Part shown: positions 41,140-49,700 of the stretch, piece after piece
Position numbering within the stretch: position 1 is the first letter of the stretch
Layout: every line of letters begins with the position of its first letter
From: Saprospiraceae bacterium
Lineage (GTDB): Bacteria; Bacteroidota; Bacteroidia; Chitinophagales; Saprospiraceae
Reading direction: 5' to 3'
DNA length: 64,000 bases
NCBI GenBank assembly: GCA_016715105.1
Contig: JADKBO010000002.1
Span: 186,001-250,000, forward strand
Notes under the pieces: model-generated
Databases searched by the model: none
Told to the model about the DNA's origin: nothing
What the model saw: the letters and a program-made list of their open reading frames with translations, nothing else
Position numbers and translations under genes: made by a program

Positions 41140-41676
41140 ATGATATTATCAGATAAAGAAATCTTGATCGCCATTGAGAAGGGGGAAATTGTCATCGAGC
41201 CCTACGATCGCTCTTGTTTGGGCACCAACTCCTATGATGTGCACTTGGGAAAATACCTGGCAACTTATGTCGATCCAGTTCTTGATGCCAAAAAACACAA
41301 TCAAATCACTACTTTCGAAATTCCAGAAGACGGATTTGTCCTACAACCAAATACACTTTATTTAGGCGTCACCTTGGAATATACCGAGACCCATGCTTCC
41401 GTACCATTTCTTGAAGGGAAGTCAAGTGTGGGTAGATTGGGAATAGACATTCACGCAACTGCAGGTAAAGGTGACGTTGGTTTTTGTAACCACTGGACAC
41501 TGGAGATCAGTGTTTCTCAGCAAGTAAGGGTCTATCATGGCATGCCCATCGGTCAGTTGATCTATTTTTCTGTGGAAGGAGAAATAGAAAATTATTACAA
41601 TAAGAAAGCCAACGCAAAGTACAACGATCGCACATCTAAGCCAGTAGAGAGCATGATGTGGAAGAATAAGTTTTAG
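41140..41676 (+). CDS. dcd: dCTP deaminase
   Basis: A 178-residue trimeric-type enzyme (dCTP to dUTP, first step in dUMP supply). It has LSDKEILIAIEKG and CLGTNSYDVHLG near the start, LEGKSSVGRLGI (nucleotide binding) and HATAGKGDVGFCNHWTLEI with the catalytic Glu at the end of this motif. It is the mono-functional type; dUTPase activity is not indicated. The gene follows the metK terminator by 11 bases and overlaps the convergent RHH gene by four bases. Confidence 0.95.
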   Translation: MILSDKEILIAIEKGEIVIEPYDRSCLGTNSYDVHLGKYLATYVDPVLDAKKHNQITTFEIPEDGFVLQPNTLYLGVTLEYTETHASVPFLEGKSSVGRLGIDIHATAGKGDVGFCNHWTLEISVSQQVRVYHGMPIGQLIYFSVEGEIENYYNKKANAKYNDRTSKPVESMMWKNKF

Positions 41677-41927
41677 TTTTTATTGGTGTTTTGAATGAGT
41701 ACAGTATTTTCTATACTTTCAAATTCTTCCAATACATTCATAGAATCAACTTTTACTAGGTCAGATTCATCTTTTAGTTTTTGAGCTAAAAGTTTTCTCT
41801 TCTGCAATTTATTATAATGCTCGATTGCTAAATTAATATATCGATTTCTTGACATCTGCACATTAGCCAAAATTTGCTCTGTTTCAATAAAAATTGAATC
41901 TTCTATTTTTAATGATATTGTTTTCAT
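41673..41927 (-). CDS. Orphan ribbon-helix-helix protein, antitoxin-like
   Basis: An 84-residue protein. The N-terminal segment MKTISLKIEDSIFIETEQIL, then ANVQMSRNRYINLAIEHYNK, has the pattern of a ribbon-helix-helix DNA-binding fold (beta strand, helix, SRNRYIN turn, helix), as in CopG/MetJ-type antitoxins. The C-terminal 40 residues are charged and could hold a toxin. No toxin gene is adjacent: downstream lies the end of dcd and upstream a membrane-protein gene. It may be a solitary regulator or a leftover. It sits where the a-subunit gene of ATP synthase is usually found in relatives. Confidence 0.65.
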   Translation of the reverse strand: MKTISLKIEDSIFIETEQILANVQMSRNRYINLAIEHYNKLQKRKLLAQKLKDESDLVKVDSMNVLEEFESIENTVLIQNTNKN

Positions 41928-41946
41928 TTGGAAAAAAGCTTGAATA

Positions 41947-42336
41947 TCATTTGTGCTTTCTCATTTTCACCTTTTTGCTCAGAAACCAAGTTTCAAAAAT
42001 GGTGAAAACGACGTAAACGATGATGTAGGGAACTATAAAATTGGATGACTCTGGTTTTACTTGTTGATAATAAATAAATGGGATGATCAAAACCACCACA
42101 AATTTGACGATGAAATTGAGAAATACCAGATTGAGGTAGTTTTTATCGTCAGAGCGCTCGCTGAAAAAAGCAGCCAGCAAAAAGAATAAAATGTTGATAA
42201 TTGCAAAAACGACGATGGAAATTTCCGCTAAGGTTTTGCCTCCAGTAATGATTTCATAATGATCCAATCCATTTATTATTCCTAATAAAATTAAAATCAA
42301 ACTGAACAGATAGGTGAGAAACCTTGGAAAATCCAT
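41947..42336 (-). CDS. Small membrane protein, ATP synthase-cluster type
   Basis: A 129-residue protein with four hydrophobic segments (about 9-24, 37-58, 70-90 and 99-118) and a basic C-terminus (KKVKMRKHK). I do not recognise conserved motifs. It follows AtpZ by two bases on the same strand. In other Bacteroidota a membrane protein of this size often lies between AtpZ and the ATP synthase a subunit, so an assembly role is possible but is inferred from position alone. Confidence 0.65.
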   Translation of the reverse strand: MDFPRFLTYLFSLILILLGIINGLDHYEIITGGKTLAEISIVVFAIINILFFLLAAFFSERSDDKNYLNLVFLNFIVKFVVVLIIPFIYYQQVKPESSNFIVPYIIVYVVFTIFETWFLSKKVKMRKHK

Positions 42337-42338
42337 GT

Positions 42339-42566
42339 TTATTTTTCGTTGAAAAGCTCCTTGTACAGCTTATACATATAACCTGAAAATGTGGCAATGA
42401 TGAGTAATATGGTAATGTATGGTTTATCGAAACCAACTTTACTATCCAAATATCTTCCAGCTACAAAAGAAAACCCTACAATTCCCAAAAGTTGAAAGGC
42501 AAGCCCACTGTATTTTAAATAAGAGGTGGCCTTTTTTCTGATTTTTTGTTCTGGATCTTCCGTCAT
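42339..42566 (-). CDS. atpZ: AtpZ/AtpI family protein
   Basis: A 75-residue protein with two membrane helices (LAFQLLGIVGFSFVAGRYLD, and PYITILLIIATFSGYMYKLY). This is the AtpZ/AtpI layout, associated with c-ring assembly or ion supply of F-type ATP synthase. The start MTEDPEQKIRKKATS is basic and cytoplasmic. It lies between bactofilin (13 bases upstream) and the 129-residue membrane protein. The synthase subunits themselves do not follow. Confidence 0.8.
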   Translation of the reverse strand: MTEDPEQKIRKKATSYLKYSGLAFQLLGIVGFSFVAGRYLDSKVGFDKPYITILLIIATFSGYMYKLYKELFNEK

Positions 42567-42579
42567 TTGGATCCTGGAA

Positions 42580-43014
42580 CTATGTCAAAATGACCTCGTT
42601 TGCCTTTGGTTGGTAGCTTGCAGCAGGCGAGCTTTTGGTGATTTTGCCCATTTGACAATTCACATTATAGATAGCTCCCGCTTGCACGATCAGCTTTTCA
42701 GTAAAGATATCTCCTTCGATTTTGGCAGTTTCACGCACGTTGAGCAATTCTTGAACACTCAATTTCCCAATAAAAACACCTTCAATGACTGCATTCTGAC
42801 AAGTGATTGTGCCATTGACCGTACCGTCAACTCCAATCACCACTCTACCTTTACAATCAAGGTCACCATACAATTCCCCATCTATTCTGATGTCTGAGCC
42901 AGCCATGATATTACCTTCAATTCTGGTACCTGTAACGATAGAATTGTTTGAATTTGGACCGGCACTCGGAGCTGCTCCGTTTGCTGATGAATCTGATTTT
43001 TTATTTCTGAACAT
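42580..43014 (-). CDS. Bactofilin (polymer-forming cytoskeletal protein)
   Basis: A 144-residue protein. Residues about 25-125 form the bactofilin beta-helix, with repeated short strands: TGTRIEGNIMAGSDIRIDGE, then LYGDLDCKGRVVIGVDGTVNG. The ends are disordered and low-complexity (Ser/Asn/Ala-rich). Bactofilins polymerise without nucleotide and help set cell shape or envelope sites. The start MFRNKKSD was chosen; an upstream ATG adds only six residues. Co-transcribed with atpZ. Confidence 0.88.
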   Translation of the reverse strand: MFRNKKSDSSANGAAPSAGPNSNNSIVTGTRIEGNIMAGSDIRIDGELYGDLDCKGRVVIGVDGTVNGTITCQNAVIEGVFIGKLSVQELLNVRETAKIEGDIFTEKLIVQAGAIYNVNCQMGKITKSSPAASYQPKANEVILT

Positions 43015-43118
43015 GCCTTCTTTTTGTGGCAATTTATAAAAATATCAAAACACATTCATAGGGGTTTCACGTATATTTTTTATTTTTATATATAAGGGAG
43101 TACCCTGTTAGTGCTTTG

Positions 43119-44165
43119 TCACGTCAAATTTCCCTCTGCGTGGTTGTGTGCTTTATACCTTCCTTTGCCAAATTTTGTGCCATTGAACTCTACTTTTCCA
43201 ATCAACGATTCCCTCTCCTCAGCAGGTAATTGGATAAATTCACTACATTTTTCGCTACAACAACCTTGATTTTTATCCGCACAAGACGGACATTGGATGA
43301 ATAATATGTGGCAGGCTTCATTGGCACAATTGACGTGTGTATCACATAAGTCCCCGCATTGGTGACAATGGGCAATTACATCAGGAGAAATACGCTCACC
43401 CAATCTTTCATCAAAGACAAAGTTTTTGCCAATGAATTTATTTTCAAGACCCTTTTTATTTACCTGTCTGGTGTATTCAATAATACCGCCTTCTAGTTGA
43501 AATACCTTTTCAAAACCTTTGTGTTTGAAATAGGCACTTGCTTTTTCACAACGTATTCCACCAGTGCAGTACAACAAAAGGTTTTTATCTTTTTGATCAG
43601 ACAACATTTGCTCTACTATCGGCAATTCTTCTCTGAAAGTTTCTACATCTGGTGTGATTGCATTTTTAAAGTGCCCGACTTCACTCTCGTAATGATTGCG
43701 CATGTCCACAATGACAGTGTTTGGGTCTTCACTCAAAGCGTTGAACTCCTCCGCATTGACGTGTTTGCCCATTTGTGTTACGTCAAAAGAAGCATCATCC
43801 AGACCATCAGCTACAATTTTATGACGTACTTTGATGGTCAGTTTGAAAAAAGACTTACCATCATCTTCAATGGCAAAATTGAGTCGACAGTTTTCTAGAA
43901 ATACAATCTGATTGAGTCGGTTTCTGAATGCCTTCAGCATTTCTGTCGGACAAGAAACTTGAGCATTGATGCCTTCCTGGGATACATAAATTCTTCCCAG
44001 CGTCTCTACTTCATCCAATAATAGATACAAATGGTCTCGGAAAAACTGAGGGTTACCAATTTTGGCATACTTATAAAATGAGATAGTCGTACGAGGAGTC
44101 GTGTCTTTTTTGATCAGATCAAGTAACACTTCTCTGTTGACTCTGTTGTGCAGTCGTTTTTTCAT
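43119..44165 (-). CDS. trhO: tRNA uridine-34 hydroxylase (rhodanese family)
   Basis: A 348-residue enzyme that hydroxylates U34 of certain tRNAs. It has an N-terminal acylphosphatase-like domain, and a rhodanese domain with VIVDMRNHYESEVGHF (about 149-164) and the active-site loop LYCTGGIRCEKA (C200, C206). The C-terminal cysteine-rich segment (CHQCGDLC..CANEAC..CPSC..CCSEKC) may bind zinc. Length matches E. coli YceA (350). It is a single-gene unit with a possible -7 element TATCTTTG (44225-44218, minus strand). Confidence 0.92.
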   Translation of the reverse strand: MKKRLHNRVNREVLLDLIKKDTTPRTTISFYKYAKIGNPQFFRDHLYLLLDEVETLGRIYVSQEGINAQVSCPTEMLKAFRNRLNQIVFLENCRLNFAIEDDGKSFFKLTIKVRHKIVADGLDDASFDVTQMGKHVNAEEFNALSEDPNTVIVDMRNHYESEVGHFKNAITPDVETFREELPIVEQMLSDQKDKNLLLYCTGGIRCEKASAYFKHKGFEKVFQLEGGIIEYTRQVNKKGLENKFIGKNFVFDERLGERISPDVIAHCHQCGDLCDTHVNCANEACHILFIQCPSCADKNQGCCSEKCSEFIQLPAEERESLIGKVEFNGTKFGKGRYKAHNHAEGNLT

Positions 44166-44283
44166 GACGCTTAGATTATCGCTTTTGCAGGAAACGTGTC
44201 TCCAAGTAAATAAAGCGCAAAGATAAAATTTCTATCAAGAAATGTTTGATGATACACATCATTACAAATATGAAAGTAAAAGG

Positions 44284-44360
44284 GAGAGATGAAAGACGAG
44301 AGATGAAAGATGAGAGATGAAAGACAAGAGATGAGAGATGAGAGATGAGAGATGAAAGAA
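44284..44360. repeat. Heptanucleotide array (GAGAGAT / GAAAGAY)
   Basis: Eleven 7-base units in a row. GAGAGAT and GAAAGAC/T alternate in the first half, a 14-base superstructure, followed by a block of GAGAGAT. It lies in the 397-base region between trhO (minus) and the DUF2147 gene (plus). It shares the unit family with 39011-39038. Confidence 0.9.
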
Positions 44361-44562
44361 AAAAATGGCTATAAGTTCCATGCTATCTGAGTGAATTTTC
44401 TACAATCCAAATTGCAAGTGAAAACATTTCAGACATATTTACGTCGTTATAAGACAAGTAATTACTTTTGGCCTTTGAAACAAAGAGGCTAAAATCAAGT
44501 GGAAATGAATTTTTCCAATTGTATGTTGTACATTTTATCATTTAAAATATTGAACAAATAAT

Positions 44563-44991
44563 ATGAAATTATTGAGCACATGCCTTGCTTTTTTTGTTGT
44601 ATCAATTTCACTTTCTGGACAAGGTAAATTTGCTGGTGTTTGGCAAAATATCGATGATGAAGACGGTAAGCCAAAATCTCATATCCAGATCTACGAGGAA
44701 GATGGCGAACTAAAAGCAAAAGTCATCAAACTCCTGCCTGCTGCTACCGTCAAGGTTTGTACTGCATGTACAGGCGACCTAAAAAACAAGCCCATTGAAG
44801 GCATGGTTTTGGTCAAGAATATGAAAAAGGAAAGTGAAAAAGTGTATACCGGCGGCGAAATATTGAATCCAAAAAATGGTAAAACTTATGATTGTACAAT
44901 GACCCTGAAAGATGAAAATACCATCAAACTCAGAGGATTTATAGGAATCTCCATCATGGGGAAAACCCAATACTGGAAAAGGGTAAAATAA
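44563..44991 (+). CDS. DUF2147 family secreted protein
   Basis: A 142-residue protein with a signal peptide (MKLLSTCLAFFVVSISLSGQG). Its pattern, GVWQNIDDEDGKPKSHIQIY, then GMVLVKNMKKESEKVYTGGEILNPKNGKTYDC and LRGFIGISIMGKTQYWKR, is DUF2147: an exported small beta-rich domain whose biochemical role is unknown. The two close cysteines (CTAC) may form a disulfide. A TACTTTTG element lies at 44463-44470, about 92 bases before the ATG. It is followed by nadE after 19 bases and the two may be co-transcribed. Confidence 0.85.
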   Translation: MKLLSTCLAFFVVSISLSGQGKFAGVWQNIDDEDGKPKSHIQIYEEDGELKAKVIKLLPAATVKVCTACTGDLKNKPIEGMVLVKNMKKESEKVYTGGEILNPKNGKTYDCTMTLKDENTIKLRGFIGISIMGKTQYWKRVK

Positions 44992-45010
44992 AGAAAAAGG
45001 AAAAAGAAGT

Positions 45011-46648
45011 ATGAAAATATCTGTAGCTCAGATCAACTATCACATTGGGAATTTTGAGGGCACCCTTGACAAAATGTTGCATGCCATCCAAGAAGCCAAA
45101 GATGCCGGGTCCGATATCGTTTGTTTCAGTGAATTGGCTACCGTTGGTTATCCTGCAAGAGATTTTCTAGAATTTGATGATTTTATAAAAAGCGCGGAAA
45201 ATACCATTGCCAGGTTGTGTGAAGCCTCCAAAGATATTGCAATCGTTGTTGGTAGTCCTACCAGAAATCCAAAACCTGAAGGCAAGGATTTATTTAATTC
45301 TGCCTATTTTCTAGCTGAAGGCGAAATCAAATTTGTCCAGCATAAAACCTTGTTGCCCACTTATGATGTCTTTGACGAATACAGATATTTTGAGCCTGCA
45401 AAGGAATGGGACATCGTCACTTATAAAGGCAAAAAAATAGCTTTGACTGTTTGTGAAGACATTTGGGATGTTGGCACAGACAATCCGTTATACAATCTCA
45501 ATCCGATGGACAAGATGATGGAATTTGGTCCGGATTTTATGATCAATGTCTCCGCATCTCCATTTACTTATGACAAAGCAGCAGACAGACTCAAGGTTAT
45601 AAAAGCAAACATAGACCGCTACAAGGTTCCCATGTTTTACATCAACCACTGTGGTGCCCAAACAGAATTATTGTTTGATGGGGGCAGCGTTGTAATGGCT
45701 GCAGATGGCAGTTTCATAGAGATGCCTTATTTCGAAAATTGTACGCAGCATTTTGAATTAGAAAAAATACTGCATGGACATTTTCCATCTGAGACTCAAG
45801 AGAAGAACAAAATAAAATTGATCCATGATGCATTGGTGATGGGTCTCAAAGATTATTTTGGAAAATTGGGCTTTAAAAAAGCAATTCTTGGACTTTCGGG
45901 TGGTATTGATTCAGCAGTAACTGCAGTGCTCGCAGTAAGAGCATTGGGTGCTGAAAATGTCCGGGTCCTCCTCATGCCCTCACAATATTCTTCTGACCAC
46001 AGTGTAGACGATGCAGTGTCTCTTGCTACAACATTGGGCATCCAATACGACATCATTGCCATCAAAGACATGTTTGAAAGTTTTATGCAAAAACTAGATC
46101 CTTTGTTTGATAATCTTCCCTTCAATGTGACAGAAGAAAATCTACAAGCTAGAATCAGAGGCATGCTTAATATGGCTATTTCCAATAAGTTTGGAAATAT
46201 TTTGCTCAATACAACCAACAAAAGTGAAATGGCGGTTGGTTATGGCACACTTTACGGTGACCTGTGTGGTGGACTTAGCGTATTAGGCGACGTGTATAAA
46301 ACCGAAGTTTATGAATTGGCAAATTTCATCAACAAAGACGAAGAAGTCATTCCACAAAATTCCATCACTAAGCCACCCTCAGCAGAATTGCGTCCCAATC
46401 AAAAAGATTCTGACAGTCTTCCCGACTACGACATTTTGGATAAAATTTTGTACCTGTATGTAGAAAAAAGAACAGATCCAAGTGACATCATCGCTGCGGG
46501 ATTTGACGAAAAATTAGTTCGTCGAGTATTAAAAATGGTCAACATCAACGAATTTAAAAGACATCAGACTGCTCCCGTTTTGAGGGTGAGTCCAAAGGCA
46601 TTTGGCATGGGCAGAAGAATGCCCATCGTTGCGAAATACCTCAATTGA
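45011..46648 (+). CDS. nadE: Glutamine-dependent NAD+ synthetase
   Basis: A 545-residue two-domain enzyme. The N-terminal nitrilase-like glutaminase (about 1-265) has CFSELATVGYPARDF (catalytic Glu), HKTLLPTYDVFDEYRYF (catalytic Lys) and TVCEDIWD (catalytic Cys, about 147). The C-terminal ammonia-ligase domain has LGLSGGIDSAVTA (P-loop of ATP pyrophosphatases, about 293-305) and LLNTTNKSEMAVGYGTLYGD. It converts nicotinic acid adenine dinucleotide to NAD+, the last step for which nadC (57 kb) gives an earlier intermediate. Complete. Confidence 0.96.
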   Translation: MKISVAQINYHIGNFEGTLDKMLHAIQEAKDAGSDIVCFSELATVGYPARDFLEFDDFIKSAENTIARLCEASKDIAIVVGSPTRNPKPEGKDLFNSAYFLAEGEIKFVQHKTLLPTYDVFDEYRYFEPAKEWDIVTYKGKKIALTVCEDIWDVGTDNPLYNLNPMDKMMEFGPDFMINVSASPFTYDKAADRLKVIKANIDRYKVPMFYINHCGAQTELLFDGGSVVMAADGSFIEMPYFENCTQHFELEKILHGHFPSETQEKNKIKLIHDALVMGLKDYFGKLGFKKAILGLSGGIDSAVTAVLAVRALGAENVRVLLMPSQYSSDHSVDDAVSLATTLGIQYDIIAIKDMFESFMQKLDPLFDNLPFNVTEENLQARIRGMLNMAISNKFGNILLNTTNKSEMAVGYGTLYGDLCGGLSVLGDVYKTEVYELANFINKDEEVIPQNSITKPPSAELRPNQKDSDSLPDYDILDKILYLYVEKRTDPSDIIAAGFDEKLVRRVLKMVNINEFKRHQTAPVLRVSPKAFGMGRRMPIVAKYLN

Positions 46649-46746
46649 TAGAAAACAATAGACGTCTCTAAGGTATTTACTGATTGTAGATATTGGAAAT
46701 AAGCAAATTAAGTATCAAAAAACCCCAGAAAAAGGGCCTTTATTGT

Positions 46747-46754
46747 TATTTTTG
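46747..46754 (+). promoter_or_regulatory. Candidate -7 element close to metH start
   Basis: TATTTTTG (TAnnTTTG) ends only 8 bases before the metH ATG (46763). If used, it would give a leaderless or nearly leaderless mRNA. No TTG is found at -33, so this is weak. Confidence 0.35.
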
Positions 46755-46762
46755 CCGGGCGT

Positions 46763-49700
46763 ATGAGAAAACACACAATAAGACAAGAGCTAGCAAAGAG
46801 AATTTTGATTCTCGACGGTGCCATGGGTACCATGATCCAAAGGTATAGATTGGAAGACTCAGACTATCGGGGTGACCGATTTAAGGATTGGCCTCATGAT
46901 ATCAAAGGCAACAATGATTTGCTTTCCATCACCAAACCGCAAGTAATTTCTGAAATACACGCGGCCTATCTGGAAGCTGGTGCCGACATCATAGAAACAA
47001 ATACATTCAGTGGCACTACCATTGCCATGGCGGATTACCACATGCAGGAATTTGTCTATGAGATGAATTTTGAAAGTGCCAAAATTGCCAGAAAAGTTGC
47101 TGATCAATTTACTTCGAGAAATCCAAATAAACCAAGGTTTGTCGCTGGTTCTGTGGGTCCTACCAACAAATTGGCTTCGATGTCTCCTGATGTAAATAAC
47201 CCAGGTTACCGAGCAACTGATTTTGATGAATTGGTAGAAGCGTTTAGTCTTCAAATAGGCGCTTTGTTGGACGGCGGAGCTGATTTAATTCTCATTGAAA
47301 CGATTACTGATACGCTCAATGCCAAAGCCGCCATCTTTGCTGCCAATCTCGAAATAGAAAAGCGAAAAACCAACGATCCGGATTTAGACATTCCAATATT
47401 AATTTCAGGAACCATTACCGATCAGTCGGGAAGAACCCTCACAGGCCAAACGGCAGAGGGATTTTACTATTCTCTGGAACACGGTGATCTATTATCCATA
47501 GGATTTAACTGCGCATTGGGCGCAAAAGCCATGAAACCTTATGTAGGCGCTTTGGCTAAAATAGCGAGTTGTTTTGTCAGTGTTTATCCCAACGCAGGAC
47601 TACCCAATGAAATGGGTCAGTATGACGAAAGTCCTGAGTATATGGCGTCACAATTGCGTGAATTCTTGGAAGATGGGTTTGTAAATATCTTGGGAGGATG
47701 TTGTGGTACTACACCAGACCACATCAGAGCTTTCGCAGAAATTGCAAAAGCGTACAGTCCTAGGATTCCAGCAGAAAAATCAAATCAATTGCGCTTAAGC
47801 GGTTTGGAGCCTATGGTGCTGACTGAGGAAATGGCCTTTGTAAACGTTGGTGAAAGGACCAATGTCACTGGCTCAGCTAAATTTCTGAAACTCATCAAAG
47901 AAGAAAGATTTGAAGAGGCTCTTGCGGTGGCTGCAGATCAAGTAGAAGGCGGTGCCAATGTGATAGACATCAACATGGATGAAGGCATGCTTGACGGTGT
48001 TGAAAGCATGAAAAAATTCCTAAATCTGATTGCTTCTGAACCTGATATATCGAAAGTTCCAGTGATGATTGATTCCTCAAAATGGGAAATCATTGAAGCT
48101 GGGTTGAAATGTATACAAGGCAAAGGAGTAGTCAATTCCATCAGTTTGAAAGGTGGTGAAGCAGAATTCATCAGACAAGCATCTTTGGTAAAACAGTATG
48201 GCGCAGCAGTAATTGTGATGGCATTTGACGAAGATGGCCAGGCTGATAGCACTGAAAGAAGAATTTCAATTGCAAAACGCAGTTACGATATATTGGTCGA
48301 TCAAGTGGGTTTTCCCCCACAAGACATCATTTTTGATTTGAATATTTTTCCTGTTGCGACGGGCATCGAAGAACATAAAATCAATGCGATTTCTTTCTTC
48401 GAAGGCACAAAATGGGTAAGAGCAAACTTGCCACACGCTCACATCAGCGGCGGGGTCAGTAATGTTTCGTTTTCATTCCGCGGAAATAATAAAGTACGTG
48501 AAGCTATTCACAGTGCCTTTTTATATCATGGTAGAAAAGCTGGAATGGACATGGGAATTGTAAACCCGACCATGTTGGAAATCTACGATGACATTCCAAA
48601 GGATTTATTGGAAAGGGTTGAAGATGTATTGCTCAATCGTAGGGAAGATGCAACAGAGCGCCTTTTGGATTTGGCAGAAAGTTTTAAAACGGTAGACGCA
48701 GCTACTGAAAAAGCTGAGCAACAATGGAGGACAGATGTAGTCAGCAAACGAATTGAACATGCTTTGGTCAAGGGCATTGTCGAATATATTGAAGAGGACG
48801 TTGAGGAAGCCAGACTAGAACTGGAATCACCCCTCAAAGTTATTGAAGGTCCATTGATGGATGGCATGAATGTGGTAGGTGACCTTTTTGGTGCTGGTAA
48901 AATGTTCTTGCCCCAAGTGGTAAAATCTGCTCGGGTAATGAAAAAAGCAGTCGCTTATTTGTTGCCATATCTAGAAGCAGAGAAAAAATTGACCGGTAAT
49001 ACAGCTAAGAATAATGGAAAAATCTTGTTGGCTACCGTCAAAGGTGATGTTCACGATATCGGTAAAAACATCGTAGGCGTTGTACTTGCTTGCAATAATT
49101 TTGAAATCATTGACCTGGGCGTCATGGTTCCAGCTGACCGTATTTTGGACGAAGCACAAAAACAAAACGTCGACATCATAGGATTGAGCGGCCTCATCAC
49201 ACCTTCACTAGATGAAATGGTTTCCGTTGCCAAAGAGATGACCAAAAGAAATATGACGATACCTCTATTGATTGGAGGTGCAACCACTTCTAGAGTCCAC
49301 ACTGCAGTAAAAATTGATCCACATTATCCAGGAGCAGTTGTACACGTTTTGGACGCATCAAAGTCAGTCCCAGTTGCTACGAGCTTGATCAGCCTTGAGC
49401 AAAAAGAAGCATTTACAGCCACCTTCAAAGCGGACTATGCTCGATTTAGAGAAGAGTATGCGAATAGACAAGGAGAGAAAAACTATATAACTATAGAAGC
49501 CGCCCGAAAAAATAAACTTCAAATCAATTGGGAGGATTCAGAAGTGAAGAAACCACAATTTCTGGGAACCAAAACTTTTAGAAAGTATTCCCTTTCTGAA
49601 ATCGCTAACTTCATAGATTGGACACCATTCTTCCAGTCTTGGGATTTGCATGGCCGTTTTCCAAAAATATTGGAGGATGAAGTCGTAGGGGAACAAGCGA

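Noticed and set aside
41673..41946. Toxin-antitoxin pair at the RHH gene
   Set aside because: Only the antitoxin-like gene is present; the flanking frames are dcd and a membrane protein, with no RelE/ParE- or PIN-like partner.
46690..46745. Terminator between nadE and metH
   Set aside because: AAAACCCC / GGGCC-type pairing is short and interrupted, and the T-run is not contiguous. Not strong enough to call.
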